From Mycobacteroides chelonae (GTDB lineage: Bacteria > Actinomycetota > Actinomycetes > Mycobacteriales > Mycobacteriaceae), in NCBI RefSeq assembly GCF_016767715.1, contig NZ_CP050145.1, positions 868,001-932,000 on the forward strand: DNA of 64,000 nucleotides, read 5' to 3'. The notes beneath the pieces are model-generated. The model saw only the letters and a list, made by a program, of their open reading frames with translations. It was not told the DNA's origin and searched no databases. Each line of letters opens with the position of its first letter. The stretch's first letter is position 1. This document shows, piece by piece, positions 49,809 to 58,588 of this stretch. A program made the position numbers and the translations under genes.

Positions 49809-51169
49809 TGTTTGTCTTCGGTTGATGGTTGATGGATGTGTGTCGGTTGATCCTTGACACTCTTGTTGTGGTTAGGCCTGGTCGCGGTTGCGGCAGGCCT
49901 TCTTGTTTCTTACCGCACCGGTACTGGCGCGAGCGGCGGTTTTCACGAGGTTGTCACCGATCCAGAACCGCAGCAGGTCGCCATCGACGTGCACATCGCA
50001 GCGAGACCCGGCATGGTGGCGACCCACCGAGACCTGCTGCCAGGAAACACACACCACCCCGTTCGTGGTCACTGTCCGCGCTACCCAATCCTGGCCACCG
50101 CGCTCGGTGGCACTGGCCATTGCCGCCGGTGCCAAGGACGGCGGCACCGGGGATCGCGCGGTGAAACGCTGGGCCGGGGTATCCATCTTCAAGGACTGAT
50201 GTGGGCGATTGGTGTTGTAATCGAGCACCCATTCGTCCAAAGCATGCTGGGCAGCGTTGAGGTTGGCGAAAGGTTTGACCTGGGAAAGGAACTCGACCCG
50301 CAGACTGCGGTGGAACCGCTCGATCTTGCCGGTCGTGGTCGGCGAGCGGGGTTGAGTCAGTAAGTGCTCGATGCCGTGCTCGCGGCAGATCGCATCAAAG
50401 AGCACCTCGACCGGCGGATGATTGAACCGGCCCGTGAACACCTTCCCGTTATCGGTCAGAATCTGCTGCGGCACACCAAAAGAAGCGATCGCCTCGCGCA
50501 AGCCGTCACAGACCGCCCTAGTGCGTTCCCGGGCCATCAACCGAGCACAAACACACATCCGCGAATGATCATCAACCCCCGTCAACGCCTTAGCGCAGCT
50601 GCCATCGGCCAACGGGAACCCGCCCACCACATCCATCTGCCACAATTCCATCGGCGCCCCGCGCTCCCAGCGTTTCCATTTACGCGAACGCCGATCCCGC
50701 AACGCCGGGTCAACCAACCCCGCCCGCAGCAACGCCCGATACACCGCCGACTCCGACGGCACCGGACGCACATTGCGTTTAGCGAGTTCGAACACCAACC
50801 GGCGCGGACCCCAATACGGACGCGAGCGCCGCAACTCCAACACCGCCGCCTCCACCTGGGCCGGCATCTGATGCGGACACGACGCCGGCCGATGCGACCG
50901 ATCCGCCAACCCCTCCAACCCCTGCGCCTCATAGCGGGCCAACCACGCATGCAGCGTCTGCCGCGACACCCCCACCTTGGAGGCCACCTGCGAAATCGAT
51001 AACCCGTCACTAATCACAGCCAACACGGCCTGATACCTCTGCTCGACCACGCTCAACTCCCTCATCCAGGGAGTGTCAAGGATCAACCGAAACAGCCGTA
51101 AAGCATCAGCCGAAACACCGTCAGGCATCAACCGACATAGAAACGTCAAGCATCACCCGACGTCATACA
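49809..51169. mobile_element. IS481-family insertion sequence (about 1.36 kb)
   Basis: The element is bounded by 16-bp direct repeats and has imperfect terminal inverted repeats beginning TGT (left tgtttgtcttcggttgatgg; right, reverse complement, tgtatgacgtcgggtgatgc). Inside each end are further copies of a tcggttgatnnttgac motif: two at the left (49818, 49843) and four at the right (starting 51075, 51098, 51120, 51145 on the opposite strand), spaced 22-25 bp, probably transposase-binding sites. It carries one transposase gene. It is inserted at the 3' end of tRNA-Arg; the duplicated target keeps the tRNA complete. Confidence 0.82.
49872..51065 (-). CDS. IS481-family transposase
   Basis: About 397 residues from ATG 51065 (MRELSVVEQRYQAVLAVI). 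The N-terminal helix-turn-helix is ISQVASKVGVSRQTLHAWLA. The DDE (rve) integrase core has the first Asp in LWQMDVVGGFPLADG, the second in QILTDNGKVFTGRF, and the Glu in SPTTTGKIERFHRSLRVEFL, so the catalytic triad is intact and the element is potentially active. C-terminal LDEWVLDYNTNRPHQSLKMD is typical of the family. The C-terminal ~90 residues form an extra beta-rich domain also seen in some family members. Confidence 0.93.
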   Translation of the reverse strand: MRELSVVEQRYQAVLAVISDGLSISQVASKVGVSRQTLHAWLARYEAQGLEGLADRSHRPASCPHQMPAQVEAAVLELRRSRPYWGPRRLVFELAKRNVRPVPSESAVYRALLRAGLVDPALRDRRSRKWKRWERGAPMELWQMDVVGGFPLADGSCAKALTGVDDHSRMCVCARLMARERTRAVCDGLREAIASFGVPQQILTDNGKVFTGRFNHPPVEVLFDAICREHGIEHLLTQPRSPTTTGKIERFHRSLRVEFLSQVKPFANLNAAQHALDEWVLDYNTNRPHQSLKMDTPAQRFTARSPVPPSLAPAAMASATERGGQDWVARTVTTNGVVCVSWQQVSVGRHHAGSRCDVHVDGDLLRFWIGDNLVKTAARASTGAVRNKKACRNRDQA

Positions 51170-51185
51170 CGGAAATGGGTGCCCT
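51170..51185 (+). repeat. Direct repeat flanking the IS element, right copy
   Basis: Identical to 49793-49808; bases 51180-51185 are the discriminator and five acceptor-stem bases of the tRNA-Arg gene. Confidence 0.85.
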
Positions 51186-51252
51186 CGGCAGGATTCGAAC
51201 CTGCGACACCGGCTTTAGGAGAGCCGTGCTCTATCCCCTGAGCTACGAGGGC
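51180..51252 (-). tRNA. tRNA-Arg (anticodon CCU)
   Basis: A full cloverleaf is read on the minus strand: acceptor GCCCTCG/CGAGGGC, D arm GCTC...GAGC, anticodon stem CGGCT/AGCCG with loop CTCCTAA (anticodon CCT), T arm GCAGG-TTCGAAT-CCTGC, discriminator A. CCA is not encoded. It reads AGG codons. An IS element abuts its 3' end, and a 22-bp repeat that also occurs at 63972 lies 3 bases upstream of its 5' end. Confidence 0.95.
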
Positions 51253-51254
51253 GG

Positions 51255-51276
51255 GGGACCTATGTGAATAGGTGTC
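51255..51276 (+). repeat. Direct repeat bounding the accessory segment, left copy
   Basis: 22 bases identical to 63972-63993; after one indel the following aaactc also matches. It contains its own inverted repeat acctat-gtga-ataggt and lies in the promoter position of tRNA-Arg. Confidence 0.85.
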
Positions 51277-51377
51277 TAAAACTCTAGCGGGTCGGTGGGG
51301 ATGTTTCGGACGACGGATCACGGCGAGCCGGTGATGTTGCTTTTGGTGCCCAGGCGATCCAGTGGGATTAATGGGTC

Positions 51378-52098
51378 TTATGTGACTGGGTGATAGATAG
51401 AGGGTTGCCCTGTTAGGCGTTGACGGTTTTTTTGACGGTGCCGGTGTAGGTAGTGGGCAACCACGTTGCGGCCCAAGGCGAATCCGATCATGACGGAGTC
51501 TTCGCGCCAGCCGTAGCAGCGGTCGTAAACGCTTTGGCCGGTGTCGGTTTTGGTGTGCTGGCGCAGGTGTTCGACGCGGTTGTAGCCGCGTTTGTCATCT
51601 TCTTTGGTGTTGTCGATGCTGTGGGCTTGCACGGTGTCACAAGGTGGTGGCGAAGTCGATGTACCAGCGGTGGATTCCACCTTTGTTGTGGCGCGCGTAG
51701 ATTTTCGCGACCGGCAGTGGCTCGTAGGCCATTTCACCGGTATCAATGATGCTGCGTTCGTATAGGTGACCGTCGACGGTCCAGATGTCGTGAGTGTCGC
51801 GGCACGTGCATTTGATCTGAGTGAAGAAGGTGGGCGACGATGTGACGCGACAGCGCCCGGCGGCGGTGAGCCGCTCGACGGTCTTCTTGCGATACGGAGG
51901 TGGCACTACCGTGCCGTCCCCGACGACGAACTGCCCACGGTCAGGATCGGCGCGCGATACCCGCTTGCAGGGGTTCAGGCAGCCGAGGCGGCGGGCCAAT
52001 TCCACGCCGGTTTGGCGCAGGCCGTCCCTGAACAGTTCGATATGCTGGTAGAGCTTGGTCTGCGCGTAGGTGTTGCAGTGTCCAGGGCCATCAGCGTC
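51378..52098 (-). pseudogene. Degraded transposase-like or related gene, frameshifted
   Basis: A protein-like reading runs on the minus strand in one frame from about 52098 (CNTYAQTKLYQHIELFRDGL, then VELARRLGCLNPCKR and VVGDGTVVPPPYRKKTVERL) to a stop at 51637 (IHRWYIDFATTL). It then continues in another frame (DNTKEDDKRGYNRVEHLRQH, then DRCYGWREDSVMIGFALGRN and VVAHYLHRHRQ) to 51378. The two pieces fit one actinobacterial protein type with a C-terminal GFALxRNxVAxxRHR motif that I associate, without certainty, with mobile elements. The 5' end also appears lost. Confidence 0.5.
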
Positions 52099-52447
52099 TC
52101 AGTCGTCCCCGCAGCTGCGGTGCTCAAATCCCTTACCTGACTGGGGTAGCTTGTACCAACTGACCTGCGACTCGCGCATGCTGGTCTCCGGCTACCTGAT
52201 CGCGCACACCACTTGGATTCCTGCGTCCTGAGTCCTTCGCGGTGTGTTGGCCTATTCACCCCGAAAGTGCCGACCACCTCAAGGGTAGCGCACTCAATCT
52301 CAGCTAGTTTATGATGTAAACCATCTGCAGTCTTAGTTGTTACGCCGTTATTGCTATGGCCAAGGTTCGCATGTCCGGTTGGTGAAGAGCGGTATTCGGC
52401 AGTCTGGGAGGGGCGCGGTTATTCGGCTAGGACATCGCGACGGGCCG

Positions 52448-52858
52448 ATGCGGCGCAGGTGGAATACGGTCCGTTTGGTGCGCGTGTTTAGCGCAGTGAT
52501 GCTGTACGTTTCGGCTGCGCTGCTTTGTGCGTGCTCCCGAATTGTGGCGGGTAGTCCGCAGGCGCCTACCGACGTAGTGGCGATAGCGCCATTCCCGCCG
52601 CCGGCCCCTGGCCATGTGATCGCGGGCGAGCAGTATCGGCTGATCCGAGAACGGGGCGTTGGCGGTACGGACCAGTTAATTCTTGCTGACATGGTGGTGG
52701 TGTGCATGGCGCCTGCGGTCTACCCGGAGGCGCGTACAGCACGCCAACGCGCACTTCTTCTTGTAACGCCCGGGACGCCACGCAGAAGTTTCTACGAAGC
52801 GCGTGTGCTGGTTGCGGCTGCCTGGGTTTATGTATGTCCGGAGCAAGGGGCGCGATGA
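52448..52858 (+). CDS. Putative lipoprotein, hypothetical
   Basis: About 136 residues from ATG 52448 (MRRRWNTVRLVRVFSAVML). A basic start, a hydrophobic segment (FSAVMLYVSAALLCACS) and a Cys that could be a lipobox (LCAC, not ideal) are followed by a Pro-rich linker and a soluble part (VIAGEQYRLIRERGVGG). No family was recognised. It is 127 bases upstream of the FadD32-like gene on the same strand. The longer in-frame start at 52337 is less likely. Confidence 0.45.
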   Translation: MRRRWNTVRLVRVFSAVMLYVSAALLCACSRIVAGSPQAPTDVVAIAPFPPPAPGHVIAGEQYRLIRERGVGGTDQLILADMVVVCMAPAVYPEARTARQRALLLVTPGTPRRSFYEARVLVAAAWVYVCPEQGAR

Positions 52859-52985
52859 GGAGGCGCATTATGATGGACACGGCCACGGAATACCGCAGTT
52901 GCCTCGGCAGTGGGCGCAAGCCATCCTCGATCGCTAATGACGCATCGCAATGGGATTTGGCGCTTGCGTCTAGGGTGGTTTCGCC

Positions 52986-54818
52986 GTGAAGTTGCGTATT
53001 GAGGAGTACTTGGACGGCAAAGGTGCTATCACCTTGCCAGACGGTTACACCGTCAACTATTACCTTGAGCGTGCCGTCGAACAGCTGGGCGACACATTCG
53101 CGTACCGATACCTGGACTTCAATGCGAACTCCGATGGCGAACCCAACGATCTCAACTGGACACAGCTTGGCCAGCGCTCGCAAGCCGTAGCGGCACGGCT
53201 GCAGCAAGTCACCAAGCCCGGTGATCGTGTCGCGATCCTCGCTCCGCAGGGCATCGACTATGTGATCGGTTTCTATGCCGCCATCGAGGCAGGCAACATT
53301 GCCGTTCCACTGTTTGCTCCGGAGCTTCCTGGCCACTCCGAACGGCTGGATGCGGTCCTCACCGATGCGCAGCCCACCGTGGTGCTGACCAACAATGCCG
53401 CCGCGGAATCGGTCAGCAGATTTGTCCGCGGGCTGCCCCGGGAACGGCGCCCCCGTGTGGTCGCGGTCGACAGCGTCCCCGATTCGGTGGCCGCCACCTA
53501 CGTCAAGGTCACACCGGATACCGATGACATCGCATACCTGCAGTACACGTCGGGATCGACCCGGGTTCCCGCTGGTGTGGAGATCACGCACCGTGCGGTG
53601 ATGACCAACGTTCTGCAGATGATCATCTCGGTGGGCCTGGATGACAGCATCCGCAGTGTCAGCTGGCTGCCGCTGTACCACGACATGGGCCTGCTGATGA
53701 TTCTGTTCCCGCTGTGCGGCGGCCGGATCACCTTGATGTCGCCGGTGTCGTTCGTGCGCCGTCCCGGACGGTGGATCAAGGAACTGGCCGCCGAGGCGCA
53801 CCTGGGCCGAACCTTCGCCGCCGCACCGAACTTCGCCTTCGAGCTGGCCGCCGAGCGCGGTCTGCCCAAGGACAACGAGGAACTCGATCTGAGCAATGTC
53901 GCGGGTCTGATCAACGGTTCCGAGCCGGTGAGCATCTCCTCGATCCGCAAGTTCAACGACGCTTTCGGGCCCTACGGACTGCCGCCGACGACTATCAAGC
54001 CTTCCTACGGCATGGCCGAGGCGACGCTGTTCGTGTCCACCATTCCTTCCGATGCCGAGGCCTCGGTGGTGTACCTGGATCGCAGGGAGCTGGGCAACGG
54101 CCGTGCCGTCCGGGTCGCCGAGGATGATGAGCATGCGGTTCCGCAGGTGTCCTGCGGCAAGATCTCGCGCAGCCAGTGGGCCGTGATCGTCAACCCCAAT
54201 GCCGATACTGAGCTGGCCGACGGCGAAGTCGGGGAGATCTGGCTGCACGGCGACAACCTCGGCCGCGGTTACTGGGGCAGGCCCAAGGAAACCGACTTCT
54301 CCTTCCGTAACAAGCTGCAGGCCCGGCTCGACCAGGGCAGCCATGCCACCGGCACCGAGCCCGGCGCTACCTGGTTCCGCACCGGAGACCTGGGTGTGTA
54401 CCTCGACGGTGAGCTGTATATCACCGGACGGGTCAAGGATCTGGTCATCATCGATGGCCGTAACCACTATCCGCAGGACATCGAGGCCACCGTCGAGGAA
54501 GCCTCACCGGCGGTGCGACGCGGTTTCGTGGCGGCGTTCTCGGTGCCCGCGGACGAGCTGCCCGCTGGCGTCGATCAGGGTAACGGCACGGGGGAGCGGG
54601 TGGTCATCGTGGCCGAGCGTGCGGCGGGCGCGGGCCGTGCGGCACCGGAGCCCATTGTCGATGCGATCCGCGCGGCCGTCTCATGGCGTCACAGCCTGCC
54701 CATCGCGGACATCCAGCTGGTTCAGGCAGGCGCTATACCGCGTACCACCAGCGGAAAGCTCGCACGCCGAGCCTGCCGCCAGGAATACCTGGACAACAAA
54801 CTCGGCGTGCGCGCTTGA
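52986..54818 (+). CDS. Long-chain fatty acyl-AMP ligase, FadD32-like
   Basis: 610 residues, similar along its length to FadD32 and other FAALs. The adenylation motifs are AYLQYTSGSTRVPAGVEITH (P-loop, about 180-200), VSWLPLYHDMGLLMILFPL, KPSYGMAEATLFVST and WFRTGDLGVYLDGELYITGR with VKDLVIIDGRNHYPQDIEA; the catalytic Lys is in IPRTTSGKLARRACR. FAALs make acyl-adenylates and pass them to a polyketide synthase without CoA. FadD32 itself sits beside pks13 in the mycolic-acid locus, whereas no PKS or carrier protein is near here, so this is a paralogue with another partner. The start is GTG at 52986. Confidence 0.92.
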   Translation: MKLRIEEYLDGKGAITLPDGYTVNYYLERAVEQLGDTFAYRYLDFNANSDGEPNDLNWTQLGQRSQAVAARLQQVTKPGDRVAILAPQGIDYVIGFYAAIEAGNIAVPLFAPELPGHSERLDAVLTDAQPTVVLTNNAAAESVSRFVRGLPRERRPRVVAVDSVPDSVAATYVKVTPDTDDIAYLQYTSGSTRVPAGVEITHRAVMTNVLQMIISVGLDDSIRSVSWLPLYHDMGLLMILFPLCGGRITLMSPVSFVRRPGRWIKELAAEAHLGRTFAAAPNFAFELAAERGLPKDNEELDLSNVAGLINGSEPVSISSIRKFNDAFGPYGLPPTTIKPSYGMAEATLFVSTIPSDAEASVVYLDRRELGNGRAVRVAEDDEHAVPQVSCGKISRSQWAVIVNPNADTELADGEVGEIWLHGDNLGRGYWGRPKETDFSFRNKLQARLDQGSHATGTEPGATWFRTGDLGVYLDGELYITGRVKDLVIIDGRNHYPQDIEATVEEASPAVRRGFVAAFSVPADELPAGVDQGNGTGERVVIVAERAAGAGRAAPEPIVDAIRAAVSWRHSLPIADIQLVQAGAIPRTTSGKLARRACRQEYLDNKLGVRA

Positions 54819-54853
54819 TGAGCCGCGTCGGTGGCAACTGAGCTCTCATGTAG

Positions 54854-55279
54854 TTAAAGCAAGTCGAACAACGAGACCACTTTTGTCGGGTGGATTACGA
54901 AAAGGACCCCGCGTGGTTCGGGTCCCTGCTTGTTCACGTATGCTTCTGCGGCCTCGTGCGGGAGGTAACGGTTGGCGATTTCACGGAATGCGCTTTTCAC
55001 GTGTTCAGGATCGGCGTCTGCCTCTGCCGTGCCTTGTATCTGGATATAGGAATAAGGCGGCGTCTCGATGTCTACGGTGAGCACGACACGTGGGTCCCGT
55101 TGCAGTGCTTTGCCTTTCGCCTCGTCCGGTGATGTGCAGAAGATTAGAGTGTCGTTTTTGAGTAAGAACCAGATCGGTGACACCAACGGTCTGCCATCCT
55201 TCGCCAGGTAGCCAAGCTTGCCGACCTTCGTCCCTTCCGATAGAAACTGCCGGACTTGTGGATCATCCAATGAGGTCAT
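54854..55279 (-). CDS. PPOX-class split-barrel flavin/F420-dependent protein
   Basis: About 141 residues from ATG 55279 (MTSLDDPQVRQFLSEGTKVG). The split-barrel core is KLGYLAKDGRPLVSPIWFLL, KGKALQRDPRVVLTVDIETP and YIQIQGTAEADADPEHVKSA. Members bind FMN or F420 and reduce or oxidise small molecules; the substrate is unknown. It is convergent with the FadD32-like gene (36-base gap). A longer open frame starts at 55348 but adds no family sequence. Confidence 0.85.
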   Translation of the reverse strand: MTSLDDPQVRQFLSEGTKVGKLGYLAKDGRPLVSPIWFLLKNDTLIFCTSPDEAKGKALQRDPRVVLTVDIETPPYSYIQIQGTAEADADPEHVKSAFREIANRYLPHEAAEAYVNKQGPEPRGVLFVIHPTKVVSLFDLL

Positions 55280-55599
55280 GCTTCCAAAGTAGCGACTCCG
55301 CGGATAGCGGTCGAAGATTGTAGGCTTAAGAGCCCTTTTTAGGCGCATAGTTGGGGTTGGTTTGTGCCGCCGTCAGGTTCTAACTAGTAAGCGGCTCATC
55401 GAGATCTGCAGAGGCCGGACACCAAGCCACTCGCTGCCTACCCGAGCAAGCCAGCATCACTCCCAAAAGCTGGGGACCAAGATATACAGCGCTATTCATT
55501 CGGGGTATCGCACAGCGCCTGACGCGTCTGGCGCGGGTTGGTTTGTGGCCCTTCGCACTTGCTCGGGATGGATGACGACTCGCACCGATGGTTGGGTCG

Positions 55600-55902
55600 T
55601 CATGTGTGCGCGAGTTGGTCGCCGTGTTGCGCGGCGGCGTCGCCCCAATAGCGTGCGAATAGTCGTTCTATCAGTTCCTGGGTGCGGTCTGTGTGCAGGG
55701 TGACCGCGCCGGTGATAGATAACCATTGTTCTGGTTCTCCGACAGGTGTGGCGATGATGATGGAGGCGCGGGGATCGGCGCTTAGGCGGGCAATCTTGAC
55801 AGTATCTGGGCCGGTGAATAATTGGATGGTGCGCTCGCCGGTGGCTTCGAACCATACTGGTCGGGGCTGGGCGGGGTTGATGCTGCTGGAAGAAACGGCC
55901 AT
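55600..55902 (-). pseudogene. PPOX-family gene fragment, N-terminus missing
   Basis: About 100 codons read as a split-barrel PPOX protein from INPAQPRPVWFEATGERTIQ through VKIARLSADPRASIIIATPV to LIERLFARYWGDAAAQHG. The first ~25 residues normally found before the PVWF strand are replaced by sequence antisense to an AraC fragment, so the gene appears cut at about 55880 by a recombination junction. Confidence 0.6.
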
Positions 55903-56026
55903 GAGCGTGGCCGACATTGCCCACGCCGTCGGCTACGCCGACGGCTTCGGATTCAGCGCCGCATTCAAACGGGTACGCGGGCTCAACCCGCGCGAGTTCC
56001 GGCGCACCGCGCACGAAACCGACTGA
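55880..56026 (+). pseudogene. AraC/GlxA-type regulator, C-terminal fragment
   Basis: 48 codons (MLLEETAMSVADIAHAVGYA, then DGFGFSAAFKRVRGLNPREF and a stop) match the second helix-turn-helix and the C-terminal end of AraC-family regulators. The first ~200+ residues are absent. The 5' edge of the match coincides with the 5' edge of the PPOX fragment on the other strand. Confidence 0.75.
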
Positions 56027-56777
56027 CCCGCCCGCCGCGGCGCGCTTGCCACCGGGCCCGGCGGCGACACCCGGACCCGACGCCGATCAATGGGGCGCCT
56101 TCGAGGCGGGGGTGGGTACATGTCCGAGTCGCAGTAGGGGCGATGGTCGCTACGGAGATCTTCATGTTGTGGACGTGAGCTCGTGAGATGAGGTCTAGTT
56201 AGGCGGCGATGATTCCCTCAATGGTTGCGGGATCGCCAGGAAAGATGGCCGGCAAGTCGGCGATCGCTTCGGTGCGGGAGGCGTAGGAGGCCAAGAGATC
56301 ATTGCCTATGCCGATCTGTCCGATACCTGAGTTGCCAGGACATAGTCGAACCATGCCAAGGCGCTGGGGCTGTGACTGGATGGTGGGTAGACCGGTTGCC
56401 TGGAAACGACCCGCGCACACTCTAGATTGCAAGGAAATCAAAATATCAATATAATCTCGCTCTAATGAGCCGCTTGTTTCGCCTAAAGATCGGTGCTGGA
56501 GTGGTGTTGATGTGATCGTGTACGCGGTTGAGGGTCGGCGGTAATGGTTTTGTATGACTCGTTTCCCCTATTTGGGGGACACGAAGATATCCAATTAGCG
56601 GATATGTGGTAGCTATTTGATGCTGAAGAATCTGATTTCTTGTAACTGGGCCGGATCGCATGGACTCAAGCGTCGCGTGCACGGCCAATAAATTAGACAG
56701 GATATTTCGGAGGTAGCATGCAAGCTTGCAGCCGACAGGCGGCGGGGCTCACCACGCAGTCAAGGCAGCACTAGTCC
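56027..56777. other. Intergenic region without a confident gene
   Basis: 751 bp. It is A+T-rich from about 56430 to 56720. A minus-strand frame at 56199-56441 (GMVRLCPGNSGIGQIGIGND in its middle) reads a little like a protein fragment but has no recognisable family. The last part presumably holds the promoter of the two-component genes. Confidence 0.5.
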
Positions 56778-57962
56778 ATGAACCAGTCCGATCGAGCCGG
56801 TGCGATTCTCCGCGTTGAAAAGTGGTTTCCCGGCATGACCGCCTATGTAGTGTGCTCTTGCACCTTGGGAATTGTCTGTGTCTTGGTGTTGGACAGCTAT
56901 TTCCCGGGAAAGGTTCTCGCATCAATTGTTCTGCTTGTGTTAATGGCTGCCACCATGATTTATTGGGCAAAGCAGAATTTTATAGAGGATCGCCGCCTCG
57001 AGCCTCTGGTGATTATGTTTGTGGCTCTTGGGCTGTTTATTGCAGCTGTCTTCGCCGCTCAACCTGCGCTAGGCGCCTTGGGTGCTGTCTATCCGGTCAT
57101 ATTCACCGCGTTGCCAATACGAACAGCTTGTGCGGTAGCGGTCCTAATCAGTTTCATTCCAGCGGTGGTCGTGTATTTGGTCGCTGACGGGTACTGGCTG
57201 CACTGGGAATATGGATTGGTATTGACCTTCGTCGCGGGAGTTACCGGCCCCACGATGGGGGTGATTCTCACAAGAAGCGCCAGGATAAGTATGCGCCTCG
57301 ATTATCTGACAACTGAGCTGGCAAAAAGTCGGTCCGAAGTCGAACAGCTGTCCAGGGAGGCGGGCGTGAACGCTGAGCGCGAGAGGCTTGCCCTGGAGAT
57401 ACACGACACCTTGGCCCAAGGGTTCGCTAGCATCGTTACTCTTTCGCAAGCTATCGAAACTGAGTTCTATGAACGGCCGCATACTGCCAAACAACATCTG
57501 CGGCTGGTGATTTCCACCGCTCGGGAAAGTCTCAACGAAGCACGGGCTATGGTCAGTGAACTCACGCCAGCTGCGATGTGGAACCTATCGTTGACCGCAG
57601 CGATGGAGCGGTTGGCCATGCAGCTGGAGCAGCAAACCGGAATTAAGGCCCAAGTCTCGGCAGACCCGAAACTGCCGAGGCTTAGCACCTCCGTTGAAGT
57701 GGTGTTACTACGTGTCACTCAGGAGGCGATTTCCAATGTTCGTAAGCATTCCCGTGCCAGCAAAGTACGCATTGAACTGGCTCGTTCGCTGATGGGAGTG
57801 CGCCTAAATGTTGTCGATGACGGGATCGGATTGCCCGGCAGTTACCAACCTGGGTTCGGGCTGCCGGGAATCCGGACTCGCGTAGCGCAGATCGGCGGCA
57901 GGGTGTCTGTTCACTCGAGTCCTAAAGCGGGCGTCAGGATTGAGCTGGAGGTACCGCTGTGA
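56778..57962 (+). CDS. NarL-type sensor histidine kinase
   Basis: 394 residues. Five to six N-terminal membrane helices (about 20-170) with no large extracytoplasmic domain, a short coiled linker, then the HisKA_3 dimerisation domain ERERLALEIHDTLAQGFASI with the phospho-accepting His at about 209. The HATPase domain follows with the N box EAISNVRKHSRASKV and the G boxes VDDGIGLPGSY and GFGLPGIRTRVAQIGGRV. It resembles DesK/LiaS-like intramembrane sensors. The stop overlaps the regulator start (GTGA). The signal is unknown. Confidence 0.92.
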   Translation: MNQSDRAGAILRVEKWFPGMTAYVVCSCTLGIVCVLVLDSYFPGKVLASIVLLVLMAATMIYWAKQNFIEDRRLEPLVIMFVALGLFIAAVFAAQPALGALGAVYPVIFTALPIRTACAVAVLISFIPAVVVYLVADGYWLHWEYGLVLTFVAGVTGPTMGVILTRSARISMRLDYLTTELAKSRSEVEQLSREAGVNAERERLALEIHDTLAQGFASIVTLSQAIETEFYERPHTAKQHLRLVISTARESLNEARAMVSELTPAAMWNLSLTAAMERLAMQLEQQTGIKAQVSADPKLPRLSTSVEVVLLRVTQEAISNVRKHSRASKVRIELARSLMGVRLNVVDDGIGLPGSYQPGFGLPGIRTRVAQIGGRVSVHSSPKAGVRIELEVPL

Positions 57963-58588
57963 TCACGGTGTTACTGGTGGATGACCATCCGGTAGTGCGC
58001 GAAGGACTGCGAGGAATGATCGACTCAGAACCGGATATTTGTGTCGTGGGCGAGGCCGGCTCGGGCAGCCAAGCGTTAGAGCTCGTGCGGTCATTGCGCC
58101 CAGATGTTGTCATCATGGATCTGAAGATGCCCGGCATTGATGGCGTTGCAGCCACTGCCGCTATCGTGGCTGGACCATCGCCGTCGCGCGTTATCATCTT
58201 GACCACGTACGACTCGGACAGTGACATTATCCCCGCGGTCGAAGCTGGCGCCGCCGGGTACTTGCTCAAAGATGCGTCGTGCGTTGAGTTAGCTAATGCC
58301 ATCCGGGATGCCGCCAGCGGCAAAACGGTGCTTGCGCCATCATTGGCCGGGCGACTCATGAAGATGATCAATCAGCCTACTAATCAACAACTTTCATCCA
58401 GAGAACTTGAAGTGCTTCGGTTGGTCGCACATGGACTCACCAACTCCGAAATCGGGGCTGACCTGTATATCAGCGAAGCAACAGTGAAAACTCACTTACA
58501 GCGGGTCTGCAGCAAGCTCGGTGTGGTGGGCCGTGCCGCTGCGGCCGCGACCGCCATCAGTAGAGGGTTGGTAACTCTGGAGGAATAG
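57959..58588 (+). CDS. NarL/LuxR-type response regulator
   Basis: 209 residues. Receiver domain: acidic pair in VLLVDDHPVVREGL, phospho-acceptor Asp in VVIMDLKMPGIDG (about 54), conserved Thr/Lys in IILTTYDSD and GYLLKDAS. The C-terminal LuxR helix-turn-helix is LSSRELEVLRLVAHGLTNSE, then ISEATVKTHLQRVCSKLGV. It starts with GTG inside the kinase stop. It could control the alkane-oxidation genes about 1.8 kb downstream; this rests on proximity only. Confidence 0.93.
   Translation: MITVLLVDDHPVVREGLRGMIDSEPDICVVGEAGSGSQALELVRSLRPDVVIMDLKMPGIDGVAATAAIVAGPSPSRVIILTTYDSDSDIIPAVEAGAAGYLLKDASCVELANAIRDAASGKTVLAPSLAGRLMKMINQPTNQQLSSRELEVLRLVAHGLTNSEIGADLYISEATVKTHLQRVCSKLGVVGRAAAAATAISRGLVTLEE

Noticed and set aside
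49793..51185. Reading the 16-bp repeats around the IS as an integrase attachment-site pair
   Set aside because: The enclosed DNA is just one IS481 element with its own terminal inverted repeats, so a target-site duplication is the simpler explanation.
52566..54467. Minus-strand open frame (633 codons) opposite the FadD32-like gene
   Set aside because: Antisense to a complete FAAL with all motifs; no recognisable protein features.
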